This document shows positions 42,457 to 50,630 of a stretch of 64,000 bases of DNA, in pieces. The DNA lies in NCBI GenBank assembly GCA_045631905.1, contig JAZQVO010000003.1, positions 1 to 64,000 of the forward strand, read 5' to 3'. A program made the translations under genes and the position numbers. The stretch's first letter is position 1, and every line of letters begins with the position of its first letter. Source of the stretch: HGM04593 sp045631905. Its GTDB lineage: Bacteria; Bacteroidota; Bacteroidia; Bacteroidales; Bacteroidaceae. The notes under the pieces are model-generated. The model was not told the DNA's origin and ran no database searches. It saw only the letters and a list, made by a program, of their open reading frames with translations.

Positions 42457-44154
42457 ATGAAAAAAATCTCTTTTTTGCTATCGTTGGTGATAGTTCTTTT
42501 ATGTTCGTGTAGCTCAAAGATGGGCGAACTACCTGCCGAGTATTTTACAGTAACTCCCAAGGTTCTTGAAGTTGAGGGTACTACTATCCCCGTTACAATA
42601 GACGGCAAGTTCCCTGCAAAATTCTTCAACAAAAAGTCGCTACTTACAATAACTCCCGTTCTTAAATACGAAGGTGGTGAAGCAACAGCCGAGCCTGTGA
42701 CTTTCCAGGGTGAAAAGGTGCGTGGAAACAACCGTACAATCCTTTACGACAAGGGTGGTAACTTTACCATGAAGATGTCTTTCGACTATGTACCCGCTAT
42801 GGAAAAGGCGGCCCTCTACCTTAAATTTAATGTGAAGAAGGGCGACAAAACCTACACTCTCCCCGAGGTTAAGGTGGCCGACGGCTGTATCTCTACATCA
42901 CAGCTCTATCGCACAACAGCGAAGAATGCAAACATAGCAATAGGCGAGGACGCTTTCCAGCGTGTTATCAAGCAGGCTAAGGAGGCCAACATAATGTTCC
43001 TTATTCAGCAGACCAACCTCCGTGCGTCGGAGCTTAAAAGCGCCGCTATAGACGACATAAAGACTGCCATGAACGATATTGCCTCGGACCTTGAAAACAA
43101 GGTTGTCGATAATGTGGAGGTATCGGCTTACGCTTCTCCCGACGGTGGTATGTACTTGAATGCCGATATTGCCACAGGTCGCGAAGAGAGTACAAAGAAA
43201 TTTGTAAAGAAGGAGATGGACAAGGCCAAGCTTGACGGTTTTATTGACACAGAATATACAGCCGAAGACTGGGAGGGTTTCAAGGAACTTGTAGCACAGT
43301 CGGAACTTCCCGATAAAGAGCTTATCCTTCGCGTGTTGTCTATGTACAACGAGCCCGAGGAGCGTGAGCAACAGATAAAAAACATCTCATCGGTCTACAA
43401 AGACCTTGCCGACGAAATTCTTCCCCAGTTGCGTCGTGCACGCATCACTTTGAACTACCAGCTTATTGGTCGTTCCGACGAGGAGATTCAGGCACAGTTT
43501 GCGGCCGACCCCAAAGTGCTCTCTTTGGAGGAGATTCTCTACTCGGCAATACTTACCGACAACATCGAGGAGCAGAAAAAAATATACACCGTTGCCACAA
43601 GACTCTACCCCGGGGATTATCGCGGTTACAACAACCTTGGTGTTATTGCTTATAATGCCGGTGATTACACAACGGCCGCCAACTATTTTGCCGAGGCTGC
43701 CAAGATAGACAGAACCGCCCCCGAGGTGAATATCAACCTTGGTTATCTTGAACTTTTGCAGGGCAACGTTGCCGCAGCCGAGTCTTATATGGCTGTCGGT
43801 GCAAATTCAAAAGCTGGTGACGAGGCCTTAGGCCACCTTTACATAGCACAAGGTCTTTATGGTCGTGCCGCATACCTGCTCGAGAAGAACCCCTCAAACA
43901 GCACAGCTCTTGCACAGTTGCTCGACGGCAGTTACAGCGAGGCAAAGGAGACTTTGGCTTCAATTAAGTCGCCCGATGCAACAACACACTATATAAAAGC
44001 TGTTCTTGGTGCACGCACAGGTAATGCTTCGCTCATATACGACGGCCTCAAAAACGCTGTAAAGCTCGACCCCTCACTCGCCAAGAAGGCTTTGAATGAC
44101 CTCGAATTTGCAAAATACGTAAATAACGAATCTTTCAAATCAATCTTGAAGTAA
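42457..44154 (+). CDS. Lipoprotein with an OmpA-like segment and TPR repeats
   Basis: 565 residues. The lipobox is LLCSCSS (Cys about 18). The N-terminal beta domain (about 25-150) has YFTVTPKVLEVEG. A middle segment with VSAYASPDGGMYLN followed by a charged helix resembles the peptidoglycan-binding OmpA C-terminal domain, but without all of its residues. TPR repeats occupy about 380-560 (YNNLGVIAYNAGDYTTAANYFAEA, NLGYLELLQGNVAAAESYM). It is probably an abundant envelope lipoprotein involved in structure or assembly. dprA begins four bases later. Confidence 0.75.
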   Translation: MKKISFLLSLVIVLLCSCSSKMGELPAEYFTVTPKVLEVEGTTIPVTIDGKFPAKFFNKKSLLTITPVLKYEGGEATAEPVTFQGEKVRGNNRTILYDKGGNFTMKMSFDYVPAMEKAALYLKFNVKKGDKTYTLPEVKVADGCISTSQLYRTTAKNANIAIGEDAFQRVIKQAKEANIMFLIQQTNLRASELKSAAIDDIKTAMNDIASDLENKVVDNVEVSAYASPDGGMYLNADIATGREESTKKFVKKEMDKAKLDGFIDTEYTAEDWEGFKELVAQSELPDKELILRVLSMYNEPEEREQQIKNISSVYKDLADEILPQLRRARITLNYQLIGRSDEEIQAQFAADPKVLSLEEILYSAILTDNIEEQKKIYTVATRLYPGDYRGYNNLGVIAYNAGDYTTAANYFAEAAKIDRTAPEVNINLGYLELLQGNVAAAESYMAVGANSKAGDEALGHLYIAQGLYGRAAYLLEKNPSNSTALAQLLDGSYSEAKETLASIKSPDATTHYIKAVLGARTGNASLIYDGLKNAVKLDPSLAKKALNDLEFAKYVNNESFKSILK

Positions 44155-44158
44155 ATTA

Positions 44159-45286
44159 GTGGGTTATAATGCCGATATAAATGAGCAGGTCGCTATACTT
44201 GCGCTCTCACGAGTGCAGGTACAGAGGCCTGCTCTCCTTCGTCAGATAATAGATATTGCAGGCAGTGCTTCGGAGCTGTTCGATAATATCGACTACATCG
44301 AAGATATATTGCCGGGGCTCTCCCCCTCGCTTGTTCATGAGCTGAAAGACAGAGGCATACAGGAGAGGGCGAAGCGTGAGCTGGAATTTGTGCAGAAGAA
44401 GGGCATAAAGATAACCTGTCTTAACGACAGCGACTATCCTACGCGCCTCTTTGAGTGTTGCGACGCGCCGATAGTCCTCTTTTCGCTCGGCGATATTCCC
44501 TTTAATGCGCCCCATGTGGTGTCGATAGTGGGTACACGTCATGCAACAGAGTATGGCAAGGGGTTGTGTAGCGGTTTTGTGAACGACCTTGCCCGGCTGT
44601 TGCCCGGCACGCTCATAGTCAGCGGTTTGGCCTATGGGATAGATATTTGTGCACATAGGGCCGCGCTGGAGGCCGGTCTTCCCACGGTGGGTGTTCTTGC
44701 TCACGGGCTCGACCGCCTATACCCGCAGATGCACCGTGCAACAGCCAAAAAGATGATAGAGCAGGGAGGAGGCCTGCTCACAGAGTTTATGAGCGAGACC
44801 AACCCCCTACCGCCGTTCTTTGTGCAACGCAACAGGATAGTAGCCGGCATGGCCGATGCCACGGTGGTTATAGAGTCGGCATCAAAAGGTGGCTCTCTCA
44901 TAACAGCCTCCATAGCGCAGAGCTACATGCGCGACTGTTTCGCCTTCCCGGGTCGTGTGAACGACCAATATTCTTGCGGGTGTAACGAACTTGTGGCGCG
45001 TAACCGTGCAACCCTCATAACATCGGCCCACGATTTTGTCGAGGCGATGAATTGGAGCGAAAAGGTTACCAAAAATCAACAACAGAGGGAACTGTTCCCC
45101 GTCTTTACCCCCGAAGAGGAGGTGGTGATGAGGTTGCTTAAAGAATCGGACGACGGCATGCAGATTAACCTTCTTGTTGTAAAGGCCGACATGCCTGTAA
45201 ATGTGCTCATGCCGTTGCTTTTCGATATGGAGATGAAGGGGTATGTGAAGGCTGTTGCCGGCGGTTGTTATCGTGCGCTTGTGTGA
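44159..45286 (+). CDS. dprA: DNA-processing protein DprA
   Basis: 375 residues with a GTG start. A helical N-terminal domain (HhH-like) precedes the Rossmann-like core with VSIVGTRHATEYGK, VSGLAYGIDICAHRAAL and GGGLLTEF, then a C-terminal winged helix (about 300-375). DprA loads RecA onto incoming single-stranded DNA during transformation and is also kept in species without known competence. Confidence 0.94.
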   Translation: MGYNADINEQVAILALSRVQVQRPALLRQIIDIAGSASELFDNIDYIEDILPGLSPSLVHELKDRGIQERAKRELEFVQKKGIKITCLNDSDYPTRLFECCDAPIVLFSLGDIPFNAPHVVSIVGTRHATEYGKGLCSGFVNDLARLLPGTLIVSGLAYGIDICAHRAALEAGLPTVGVLAHGLDRLYPQMHRATAKKMIEQGGGLLTEFMSETNPLPPFFVQRNRIVAGMADATVVIESASKGGSLITASIAQSYMRDCFAFPGRVNDQYSCGCNELVARNRATLITSAHDFVEAMNWSEKVTKNQQQRELFPVFTPEEEVVMRLLKESDDGMQINLLVVKADMPVNVLMPLLFDMEMKGYVKAVAGGCYRALV

Positions 45287-45335
45287 TGACGGGCGGAACT
45301 TTTGTGCCGGTAATGGTTGTTTGAATAAAAAATAG

Positions 45336-45343
45336 TATCTTAG
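45336..45343 (+). promoter_or_regulatory. Candidate -7 box of hflX
   Basis: TATCTTAG, one base off the usual TATCTTTG/TATCTTCG form, 27 bases before the ATG at 45371. No -33 element at proper spacing. Confidence 0.35.
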
Positions 45344-45370
45344 CAAAAGATTATAGAAAGAACGTAGTTG

Positions 45371-46624
45371 ATGAAAGAATTTGTAATATCTACCACCAAA
45401 AAGGAGACGGCTGTTCTTGTCGGTCTTATAACATCGACACAGAATGAACGAAAAACCAACGAGTACCTCGACGAGCTTGAATTTTTGGCTCAAACAGCAG
45501 GTGCCGAGGTGGTTAAACGCTTTACACAGAGAATAGACCACCCACACCCGGTGACATACGTGGGAACGGGTAAACTTGCCGAACTTGCCGAGTTTGTGGA
45601 GATGAGAAAGGATACCGATGACGAGATAGGTATGGTTATCTTCGACGACGAGTTGTCGGCAAAGCAGTTGCGTAACATAGAAAAGGAGTTAAAGATAAAG
45701 ATTCTCGACCGCACGTCGCTCATATTGGATATCTTTGCCATGCGTGCACAGACGGCACATGCGAAGGTGCAGGTGGAACTTGCGCAATATAAATATATGC
45801 TTCCTCGTTTGCAACGCTTGTGGACCCACCTCGAACGCCAGGGTGGTGGCTCAGGTAGCGGTAAGGGTGGCAGTGTGGGCTTGCGTGGTCCCGGTGAGAC
45901 ACAGCTCGAGATGGACCGCCGTATAATCCTTGGTCGCATGTCGTTGTTGAAGGAGCAACTTGCACAGATAGATCGTCAAAAGTCGATACAACGCAAGAAC
46001 CGCGGTCGCCTCATTCGTGTGGCACTTGTGGGCTACACCAACGTGGGTAAATCGACACTCATGAACCTGCTTGCCAAGAGCGAGGTCTTTGCCGAAAACA
46101 AACTTTTTGCCACACTCGACACCACGGTGCGCAAGGTAATTATCGAGAACCTCCCTTTCTTGTTGTCCGACACGGTTGGTTTTATAAGAAAACTTCCCAC
46201 CGACCTCGTGGAGTCGTTTAAATCGACCCTCGACGAGGTGCGCGAGGCCGACCTCTTGTTGCATGTGGTCGATGTGTCGCACCCCGAATTTGAGGACCAG
46301 ATAGCTGTGGTGAACAAGACTCTTGCCGACCTAAAATGTGGCGACAAGCCCTCCATGGTAATCTTTAACAAGATAGACGCTTTTACCTATGTGCAAAAGG
46401 AGGAGGACGACCTCACCCCGAAAACAAAAGAGAATATAACCCTCGACGAGCTCAAAGCATCGTGGATGTCGCAACTAGCCGATAACTGCATGTTTATCTC
46501 GGCCCGCGAGAAACAAAATATAGAAAATCTCAAAGAGGCTATATATAAGCGTGTGTGCGAGCTACATGTGCAGAAGTATCCTTATAACGATTTTCTCTAT
46601 CAAACATACGACGAAGAACAGTAA
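45371..46624 (+). CDS. hflX: GTPase HflX
   Basis: 417 residues from ATG 45371; a TTG one codon earlier is less likely. The N-terminal HflX domain (HPVTYVGTGKLAEL, VQVELAQYKYMLPRL) leads to the Gly-rich GGGSGSGKGGSVGLRGPGET linker and the G domain: GYTNVGKSTLMN (G1, about 220-231), DTVGFIRKLP (G3) and NKIDA (G4). HflX splits stalled 70S ribosomes under stress. A class I fumarase gene follows 35 bases later. Confidence 0.95.
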   Translation: MKEFVISTTKKETAVLVGLITSTQNERKTNEYLDELEFLAQTAGAEVVKRFTQRIDHPHPVTYVGTGKLAELAEFVEMRKDTDDEIGMVIFDDELSAKQLRNIEKELKIKILDRTSLILDIFAMRAQTAHAKVQVELAQYKYMLPRLQRLWTHLERQGGGSGSGKGGSVGLRGPGETQLEMDRRIILGRMSLLKEQLAQIDRQKSIQRKNRGRLIRVALVGYTNVGKSTLMNLLAKSEVFAENKLFATLDTTVRKVIIENLPFLLSDTVGFIRKLPTDLVESFKSTLDEVREADLLLHVVDVSHPEFEDQIAVVNKTLADLKCGDKPSMVIFNKIDAFTYVQKEEDDLTPKTKENITLDELKASWMSQLADNCMFISAREKQNIENLKEAIYKRVCELHVQKYPYNDFLYQTYDEEQ

Positions 46625-46659
46625 CAAAAATAATTGTCAAACATGTAAAAACAGAAATT

Positions 46660-48306
46660 ATGGCAACAATTCCCGAATTCAAGTATGCCCACATGTTCCA
46701 ACAGGGCGCAGACACCACAGAGTACTACCTCCTCAGCAAAGAGGGCGTGTCTGTTGGCGAGTTCGAGGGTAAACCTATCCTCAAAGTAACCCCCGAAGCA
46801 TTGACACTTATGTCGCGCACAGCTTTCCGCGACGTTTCATTCATGTTGCGTCGTTCGCACAACGAGCAGGTTGCAAAAATTCTCACCGACCCCGAGGCAA
46901 GCGAGAACGACAAGTATGTAGCTCTTACCTTCCTTCGCAACGCCGAGGTTGCATGCAAAGGTTTGTTGCCTTTGTGTCAGGACACAGGTACCGCAATTAT
47001 TCACGGCGAGAAAGGTCAGCAGGTGTGGACCGGCTTCTGCGACGAGGAGGCTCTTGCACGCGGTGTGTACGACACATATACACAAGAGAACTTGCGATAC
47101 AGCCAAAACGCACCTCTTAACATGTACGACGAGGTAAACACCCGTTGCAACCTCCCTGCACAGATAGACCTGGAGGCTACCGAGGGCATGGAGTATCGTT
47201 TCCTCATGGTTACAAAAGGTGGCGGTTCGGCCAACAAAACATATCTTTACCAAGAGACAAAGGCGCTGTTGAACCCTGCGACCTTGGTTCCCTTCCTTGT
47301 CGAGAAGATGAAAAGCCTTGGTACAGCGGCTTGTCCCCCCTATCATATCGCTTTTGTTATCGGTGGTACATCGGCCGAGAAGAACCTTCTCACCGTGAAG
47401 CTTGCTTCTACTCACTTTTACGACAATTTGCCCACAACAGGCGACGAGACAGGTCGCGCTTTCCGCGATATAGAGCTCGAGAAACAGTTGCTCGACGAGG
47501 CACACCGCATAGGTCTTGGTGCACAGTTTGGCGGTAAGTATCTTGCTCACGATATTCGCGTGGTACGCCTCCCCCGTCACGGTGCAAGTTGCCCCGTTGG
47601 TATGGGCGTGAGCTGTTCGGCCGACCGTAATATCAAAGCGAAGATAAACAAAGATGGTATATGGATAGAGAAACTCGACGACCAGCCTGCAACACTCATA
47701 CCTGAGGAGTTGCGTAATGCCGGCGAGGGTGATATTGTTCGTGTAGACCTCAACCGCCCCATGAAAGAGGTGTGTGCACAGCTCTCTCAATACCCCATAG
47801 CAACACGTCTGTCGCTTAACGGAACAATTATCGTTGGTCGCGATATTGCACATGCCAAGCTCAAAGAGCGCATCGACCGTGGCGAAGGTCTGCCCCAATA
47901 TATAAAGGATCACCCCATCTACTATGCAGGTCCTGCAAAGACACCTGCCGGCATGCCTTGCGGTTCTATGGGCCCCACAACAGCAGGTCGCATGGACTCG
48001 TATGTCGATCTCTTCCAAGAGAACGGTGGTTCAATGATTATGCTGGCAAAGGGTAACCGTTCACAACAGGTGACCGATGCCTGCAAGAAACATGGTGGTT
48101 TCTATCTTGGCTCGATAGGTGGTCCTGCCGCTATCCTTGCGCAGAACAATATAAAGAGCATCGAGTGCGTGGAGTATCCCGAACTTGGTATGGAGGCTAT
48201 CTGGAAGATCGAGGTAGAGGACTTCCCCGCATTTATTCTTGTCGATGACAAAGGTAACGACTTCTTTAAGCAGATTAAGCCTCGTTGCCCCGGTTCGTGC
48301 AAGTAA
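46660..48306 (+). CDS. Class I fumarate hydratase (iron-sulfur, FumA/B type)
   Basis: 548 residues, the usual length for the fused two-domain form. It hydrates fumarate to malate with a [4Fe-4S] cluster. Candidate ligands are the Cys in PLCQDTGTAI (about 105) and in the C-terminal half; GGTSAEKN and the swivel domain with AGPAKTPAGMPCGSMGPTTAGRMD are typical. It serves the reductive TCA branch that Bacteroidota use to make succinate and is oxygen-sensitive. Confidence 0.94.
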   Translation: MATIPEFKYAHMFQQGADTTEYYLLSKEGVSVGEFEGKPILKVTPEALTLMSRTAFRDVSFMLRRSHNEQVAKILTDPEASENDKYVALTFLRNAEVACKGLLPLCQDTGTAIIHGEKGQQVWTGFCDEEALARGVYDTYTQENLRYSQNAPLNMYDEVNTRCNLPAQIDLEATEGMEYRFLMVTKGGGSANKTYLYQETKALLNPATLVPFLVEKMKSLGTAACPPYHIAFVIGGTSAEKNLLTVKLASTHFYDNLPTTGDETGRAFRDIELEKQLLDEAHRIGLGAQFGGKYLAHDIRVVRLPRHGASCPVGMGVSCSADRNIKAKINKDGIWIEKLDDQPATLIPEELRNAGEGDIVRVDLNRPMKEVCAQLSQYPIATRLSLNGTIIVGRDIAHAKLKERIDRGEGLPQYIKDHPIYYAGPAKTPAGMPCGSMGPTTAGRMDSYVDLFQENGGSMIMLAKGNRSQQVTDACKKHGGFYLGSIGGPAAILAQNNIKSIECVEYPELGMEAIWKIEVEDFPAFILVDDKGNDFFKQIKPRCPGSCK

Positions 48307-48333
48307 TATATTAGAGGTAAAACAGTTGATACG

Positions 48334-48359
48334 CAGACGTGCTTCGTGGAGCACGTCTG
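48334..48359 (+). terminator. Hairpin after the fumarase gene
   Basis: Stem CAGACGTGCT (48334-48343) with AGCACGTCTG (48350-48359), loop TCGTGG. It lacks a strong T run, so it may be a weak terminator or an mRNA-stabilising hairpin. Confidence 0.5.
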
Positions 48360-48478
48360 TGAACTTTAATGGCTCTGTTTTGTTTTAATAATTATTAAGA
48401 ACTATATTTTATAAGGGTATTGCATATTTGTTAAATAATTACGATAATTGCAGAAATTAACCAAATAAATTGAGAATT

Positions 48479-49018
48479 ATGGATAAGTCATTGAAAGGAA
48501 CAAAGACCGAAGCTAACTTGTGGGCAGCATTCGCAGGTGAGAGCCAGGCACGTAATAAATATACATATTACGCAAGTAAAGCAAAGAAAGATGGTTTTGA
48601 GCAGATAGCAGCTATTTTCCAGGAGACAGCCGACCAGGAGAAAGAGCATGCCAAGTTGTGGTTTAAGCTTGTACATGGTATCGGTGGCACAGCCGAGAAC
48701 CTTGTAGACGCAGCCGCAGGCGAGAACTATGAGTGGACCGATATGTATCCCACTATGGCAAAGGAGGCTCGAGAGGAGGGCTTTATGGAGATTGCCGCAA
48801 TGTTCGAGGCTGTTGCCAAGGTTGAGGCTACACACGAGGAGCGTTACAAAAAATTGTTGCAGAACGTACAAGGTGGCATGGTATTCAGCCGCGACAACGA
48901 TTGTGTATGGCAGTGCCGTAACTGTGGTCACCTGCACTTTGGAAAGATGGCTCCCGAGGTGTGTCCCGTATGTGTTCACCCCAAAGCATACTTCCAAATT
49001 AAACCTGAGAACTATTAA
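48479..49018 (+). CDS. rbr: Rubrerythrin
   Basis: 179 residues from ATG 48479. A four-helix ferritin-like domain carries the diiron ligands (GESQARNKY, ETADQEKEHAKLW, EVAKVEATHEERY region), followed by a rubredoxin domain (CRNCGH at about 148-153 and CPVC at about 166-169). It reduces hydrogen peroxide in the cytoplasm of anaerobes. It is flanked by a strong terminator; a ferredoxin gene lies beyond on the other strand. Confidence 0.95.
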   Translation: MDKSLKGTKTEANLWAAFAGESQARNKYTYYASKAKKDGFEQIAAIFQETADQEKEHAKLWFKLVHGIGGTAENLVDAAAGENYEWTDMYPTMAKEAREEGFMEIAAMFEAVAKVEATHEERYKKLLQNVQGGMVFSRDNDCVWQCRNCGHLHFGKMAPEVCPVCVHPKAYFQIKPENY

Positions 49019-49034
49019 ACTTAAATATATCAAC

Positions 49035-49066
49035 AAAAAAGCTCCGATGTGCATCGGAGCTTTTTT
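49035..49066 (+). terminator. Terminator of rubrerythrin
   Basis: A6-GCTCCGATG (49035-49049) pairs with CATCGGAGC-T6 (49052-49066). Strong and symmetric, so it may also stop minus-strand transcription. Confidence 0.9.
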
Positions 49067-49077
49067 GTTGTATGCGG

Positions 49078-49170
49078 TTAAGCAATGAAATTTATGAAGA
49101 AAAGGTATACCAAGATACCTATAACTGTTAGAACAACAGATTTTAATATTATGTGAATGAGAAGTTTCAT
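49078..49170 (-). CDS. 30-residue hydrophobic miniprotein
   Basis: A minus-strand frame from ATG 49170 to TAA 49078 codes MKLLIHIILKSVVLTVIGIL then VYLFFINFIA, a single membrane span with two Lys near the N-terminus. No strong ribosome site. It lies between the rubrerythrin terminator and the ferredoxin terminator. Real tiny membrane proteins of this kind exist, but with no search this stays a candidate. Confidence 0.35.
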   Translation of the reverse strand: MKLLIHIILKSVVLTVIGILVYLFFINFIA

Positions 49171-49230
49171 GTTTGCCGTTTTTTTTGAATAAACACCGTT
49201 TTGCTTCACTTTTTTGTATGTTACACATAA

Positions 49231-49270
49231 AACAACCAAAAGAGGCCGACCAAAGATTTAGTCGACCTCT
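49231..49270 (-). terminator. Terminator of the ferredoxin gene
   Basis: AGAGGCCGAC (49241-49250) pairs with GTCGACCTCT (49261-49270) with one mismatch. On the minus strand a T-rich run (complement of 49231-49240) follows. It is 27 bases after the ferredoxin stop. Confidence 0.7.
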
Positions 49271-49296
49271 TTCTGTTTTTGCATGGGTTGCTTTAA

Positions 49297-49464
49297 TTAA
49301 CCCTCGTGAATAGCCTCAGAGGGGCATACACTTGCGCAAGAACCGCAGTCGATGCACAACTCGGGGTTGATTGAGTATTTCTCGCCCTCTGAAATTGCAC
49401 CCTGAGGACACTCGTCGATACATGTACCGCAAGCAACGCAGTCATCTGAAATAACGTAAGCCAT
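49297..49464 (-). CDS. 2[4Fe-4S] bacterial-type ferredoxin
   Basis: 55 residues. Two cluster motifs are complete: CVACGTCIDECP near residues 9-20 and CIDCGSCASVCP near 38-49. There is no extension, so it is the small clostridial-type electron carrier used by pyruvate:ferredoxin oxidoreductase, hydrogenase or Rnf. A good promoter lies upstream and a terminator downstream, so it is a single-gene unit. Divergent from porT. Confidence 0.95.
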   Translation of the reverse strand: MAYVISDDCVACGTCIDECPQGAISEGEKYSINPELCIDCGSCASVCPSEAIHEG

Positions 49465-49497
49465 AGTTATAAAATTTAAAATTGTATTATCCGTGAG

Positions 49498-49530
49498 CGA
49501 AGATACTGCTTTTTGTCTTATGGTATCAAA
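49498..49530 (-). promoter_or_regulatory. Promoter of the ferredoxin gene
   Basis: On the minus strand TTTG (complement of 49527-49530), 21 bases, TATCTTCG (complement of 49498-49505). The start codon follows 33 bases later. Confidence 0.55.
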
Positions 49531-49560
49531 TAAAACGCGTTTTTTAACATATTTTTACAA

Positions 49561-49592
49561 TTTGCACATATTAACCCTTTTTTTTATCTTCG
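49561..49592 (+). promoter_or_regulatory. Promoter of porT
   Basis: TTTG (49561-49564), 20 bases, TATCTTCG (49585-49592). A near-consensus promoter 40 bases before the start codon, back to back with the ferredoxin promoter. Confidence 0.6.
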
Positions 49593-49632
49593 CACTACAA
49601 TAACGCGCGTTAATAGACGTTGTTTAAAAGAG

Positions 49633-50334
49633 ATGAGAAAAATTATATATATATTGTTGTTTATGGTGTTGCCTGTTGCTCTTTTTGCACAGGAACGCAA
49701 GGTGCAGAACAAACCATACATCGACTATCGTCGCCTGCATTATGGTTTCTTTGTGGGTGCCCACATGCAGGACATGGAATTTATGAATAACGGCTTTGTG
49801 ACACCTGCCGGCGAAGAGTGGTATGCCGATATTGCGACCTATAACCCTGGCTTTACGGTTGGTGTGCTTGCCGACCTTCGCTTGGGCGAGCACTTTTCGT
49901 TGCGTGCTTTGCCCACCCTGCACTTTGGTCAGAATACCATAAGGTTTCGTGAGCAGAACACAAATGCAAAAGAGAAACAGCAGGTGAAGACAACCTATCT
50001 TGCGTTGCCCCTGCATTTAAAGATGTCGGCCGAGCGTTTCAATAATTACCGTCCGTATATTACGACGGGTATTGCCCCGATGATGAATCTTACGGTTAAA
50101 AAGCAACGTCCTATACTGTTTAAAAAGTTCGATTGCATGTTCGAGGTCGGTTTCGGTTGCGACTTTTACCTCCCCTTCTTTAAACTTATCCCGGAGCTTA
50201 AATTTGCATTCAGCCTTGTCGATGTGCTCGACAAAGACCGCAAGGACCTGCTAGACGAGAATTATTTGAAGTTCACCCAGTCGGTCGATAAAGTTGTGAC
50301 CAAAATGGTGGTGCTCACCTTTTACTTCGAGTAG
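49633..50334 (+). CDS. porT: Type IX secretion protein PorT
   Basis: 233 residues. The signal peptide ends PVALFAQ. The conserved start of the mature protein, KPYIDYRRLHYGFFVGAHMQD, and an eight-strand barrel with YLALPLHLKM and the end VVLTFYFE match PorT/SprT, an outer-membrane protein required for T9SS. It is the fourth T9SS gene of the window, with its own promoter. The broader family of beta-barrel proteins is large, so the name rests on the N-terminal motif. Confidence 0.85.
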   Translation: MRKIIYILLFMVLPVALFAQERKVQNKPYIDYRRLHYGFFVGAHMQDMEFMNNGFVTPAGEEWYADIATYNPGFTVGVLADLRLGEHFSLRALPTLHFGQNTIRFREQNTNAKEKQQVKTTYLALPLHLKMSAERFNNYRPYITTGIAPMMNLTVKKQRPILFKKFDCMFEVGFGCDFYLPFFKLIPELKFAFSLVDVLDKDRKDLLDENYLKFTQSVDKVVTKMVVLTFYFE

Positions 50335-50396
50335 TAAAAAGTTGTTTGGGCTTAGCAGATAAATTTAAACAGCTTCTAATATTTTGCATGTAAATT

Positions 50397-50427
50397 TTTG
50401 TGAAGAACAAAATTATATATATCTTCG
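50397..50427 (+). promoter_or_regulatory. Promoter of the trpL-trpB unit
   Basis: TTTG (50397-50400), 19 bases, TATCTTCG (50420-50427). Transcription should start near 50434, leaving a leader of about 200 bases before trpB. Confidence 0.6.
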
Positions 50428-50459
50428 CAAAGTGATAGTTATAACAGACAGAAACGATT

Positions 50460-50516
50460 ATGGCATACGGTATAAACAGATTTTGGTGGTGGCGACTCTC
50501 GAATATTAACTCGTGA
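50460..50516 (+). CDS. trpL: Tryptophan leader peptide
   Basis: An 18-codon frame, MAYGINRFWWWRLSNINS, ending in TGA at 50514-50516. It has three Trp codons in a row (50484-50492), far more than chance in so short a peptide. It lies between the promoter and a terminator upstream of trpB. The peptide itself is not expected to have a function: ribosome stalling at the Trp codons when charged tRNA-Trp is scarce is the signal. It is separate from the cloverleaf-based T-box systems of Firmicutes. Confidence 0.85.
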   Translation: MAYGINRFWWWRLSNINS

Positions 50517-50593
50517 GTAGCTCTCCCGTGTCTGTGAACATGCCGTTTATAAGATACAAGGATCGTCCTCACGAGGTCGGTCCTTCTTTTTTA
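50492..50593 (+). promoter_or_regulatory. Tryptophan attenuator: protector, antiterminator and terminator
   Basis: The terminator stem is 50558-50570 with 50573-50585 (one mismatch, one wobble), then CTTCTTTTTT. The 5' arm CTCGTGAG (50510-50517) is perfectly complementary to CTCACGAG (50568-50575), which forms the centre of the terminator, so pairing of the two is an antiterminator. CTCGTGAG overlaps the trpL stop codon. A protector hairpin of GC/ACTC (50492-50498) with GAGT/GC (50515-50521) can hide it. Expected logic: stalling at Trp codons frees the arm and trpB is made; reaching the stop covers it and transcription ends. Confidence 0.8.
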
Positions 50594-50630
50594 CATTATT
50601 CTTTGATTAAAACGATAAAATATATAATTC

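Noticed and set aside
46837..48018. Minus-strand ORF of 393 codons opposite the fumarase gene
   Set aside because: Antisense shadow: the plus strand has full class I fumarase motifs.
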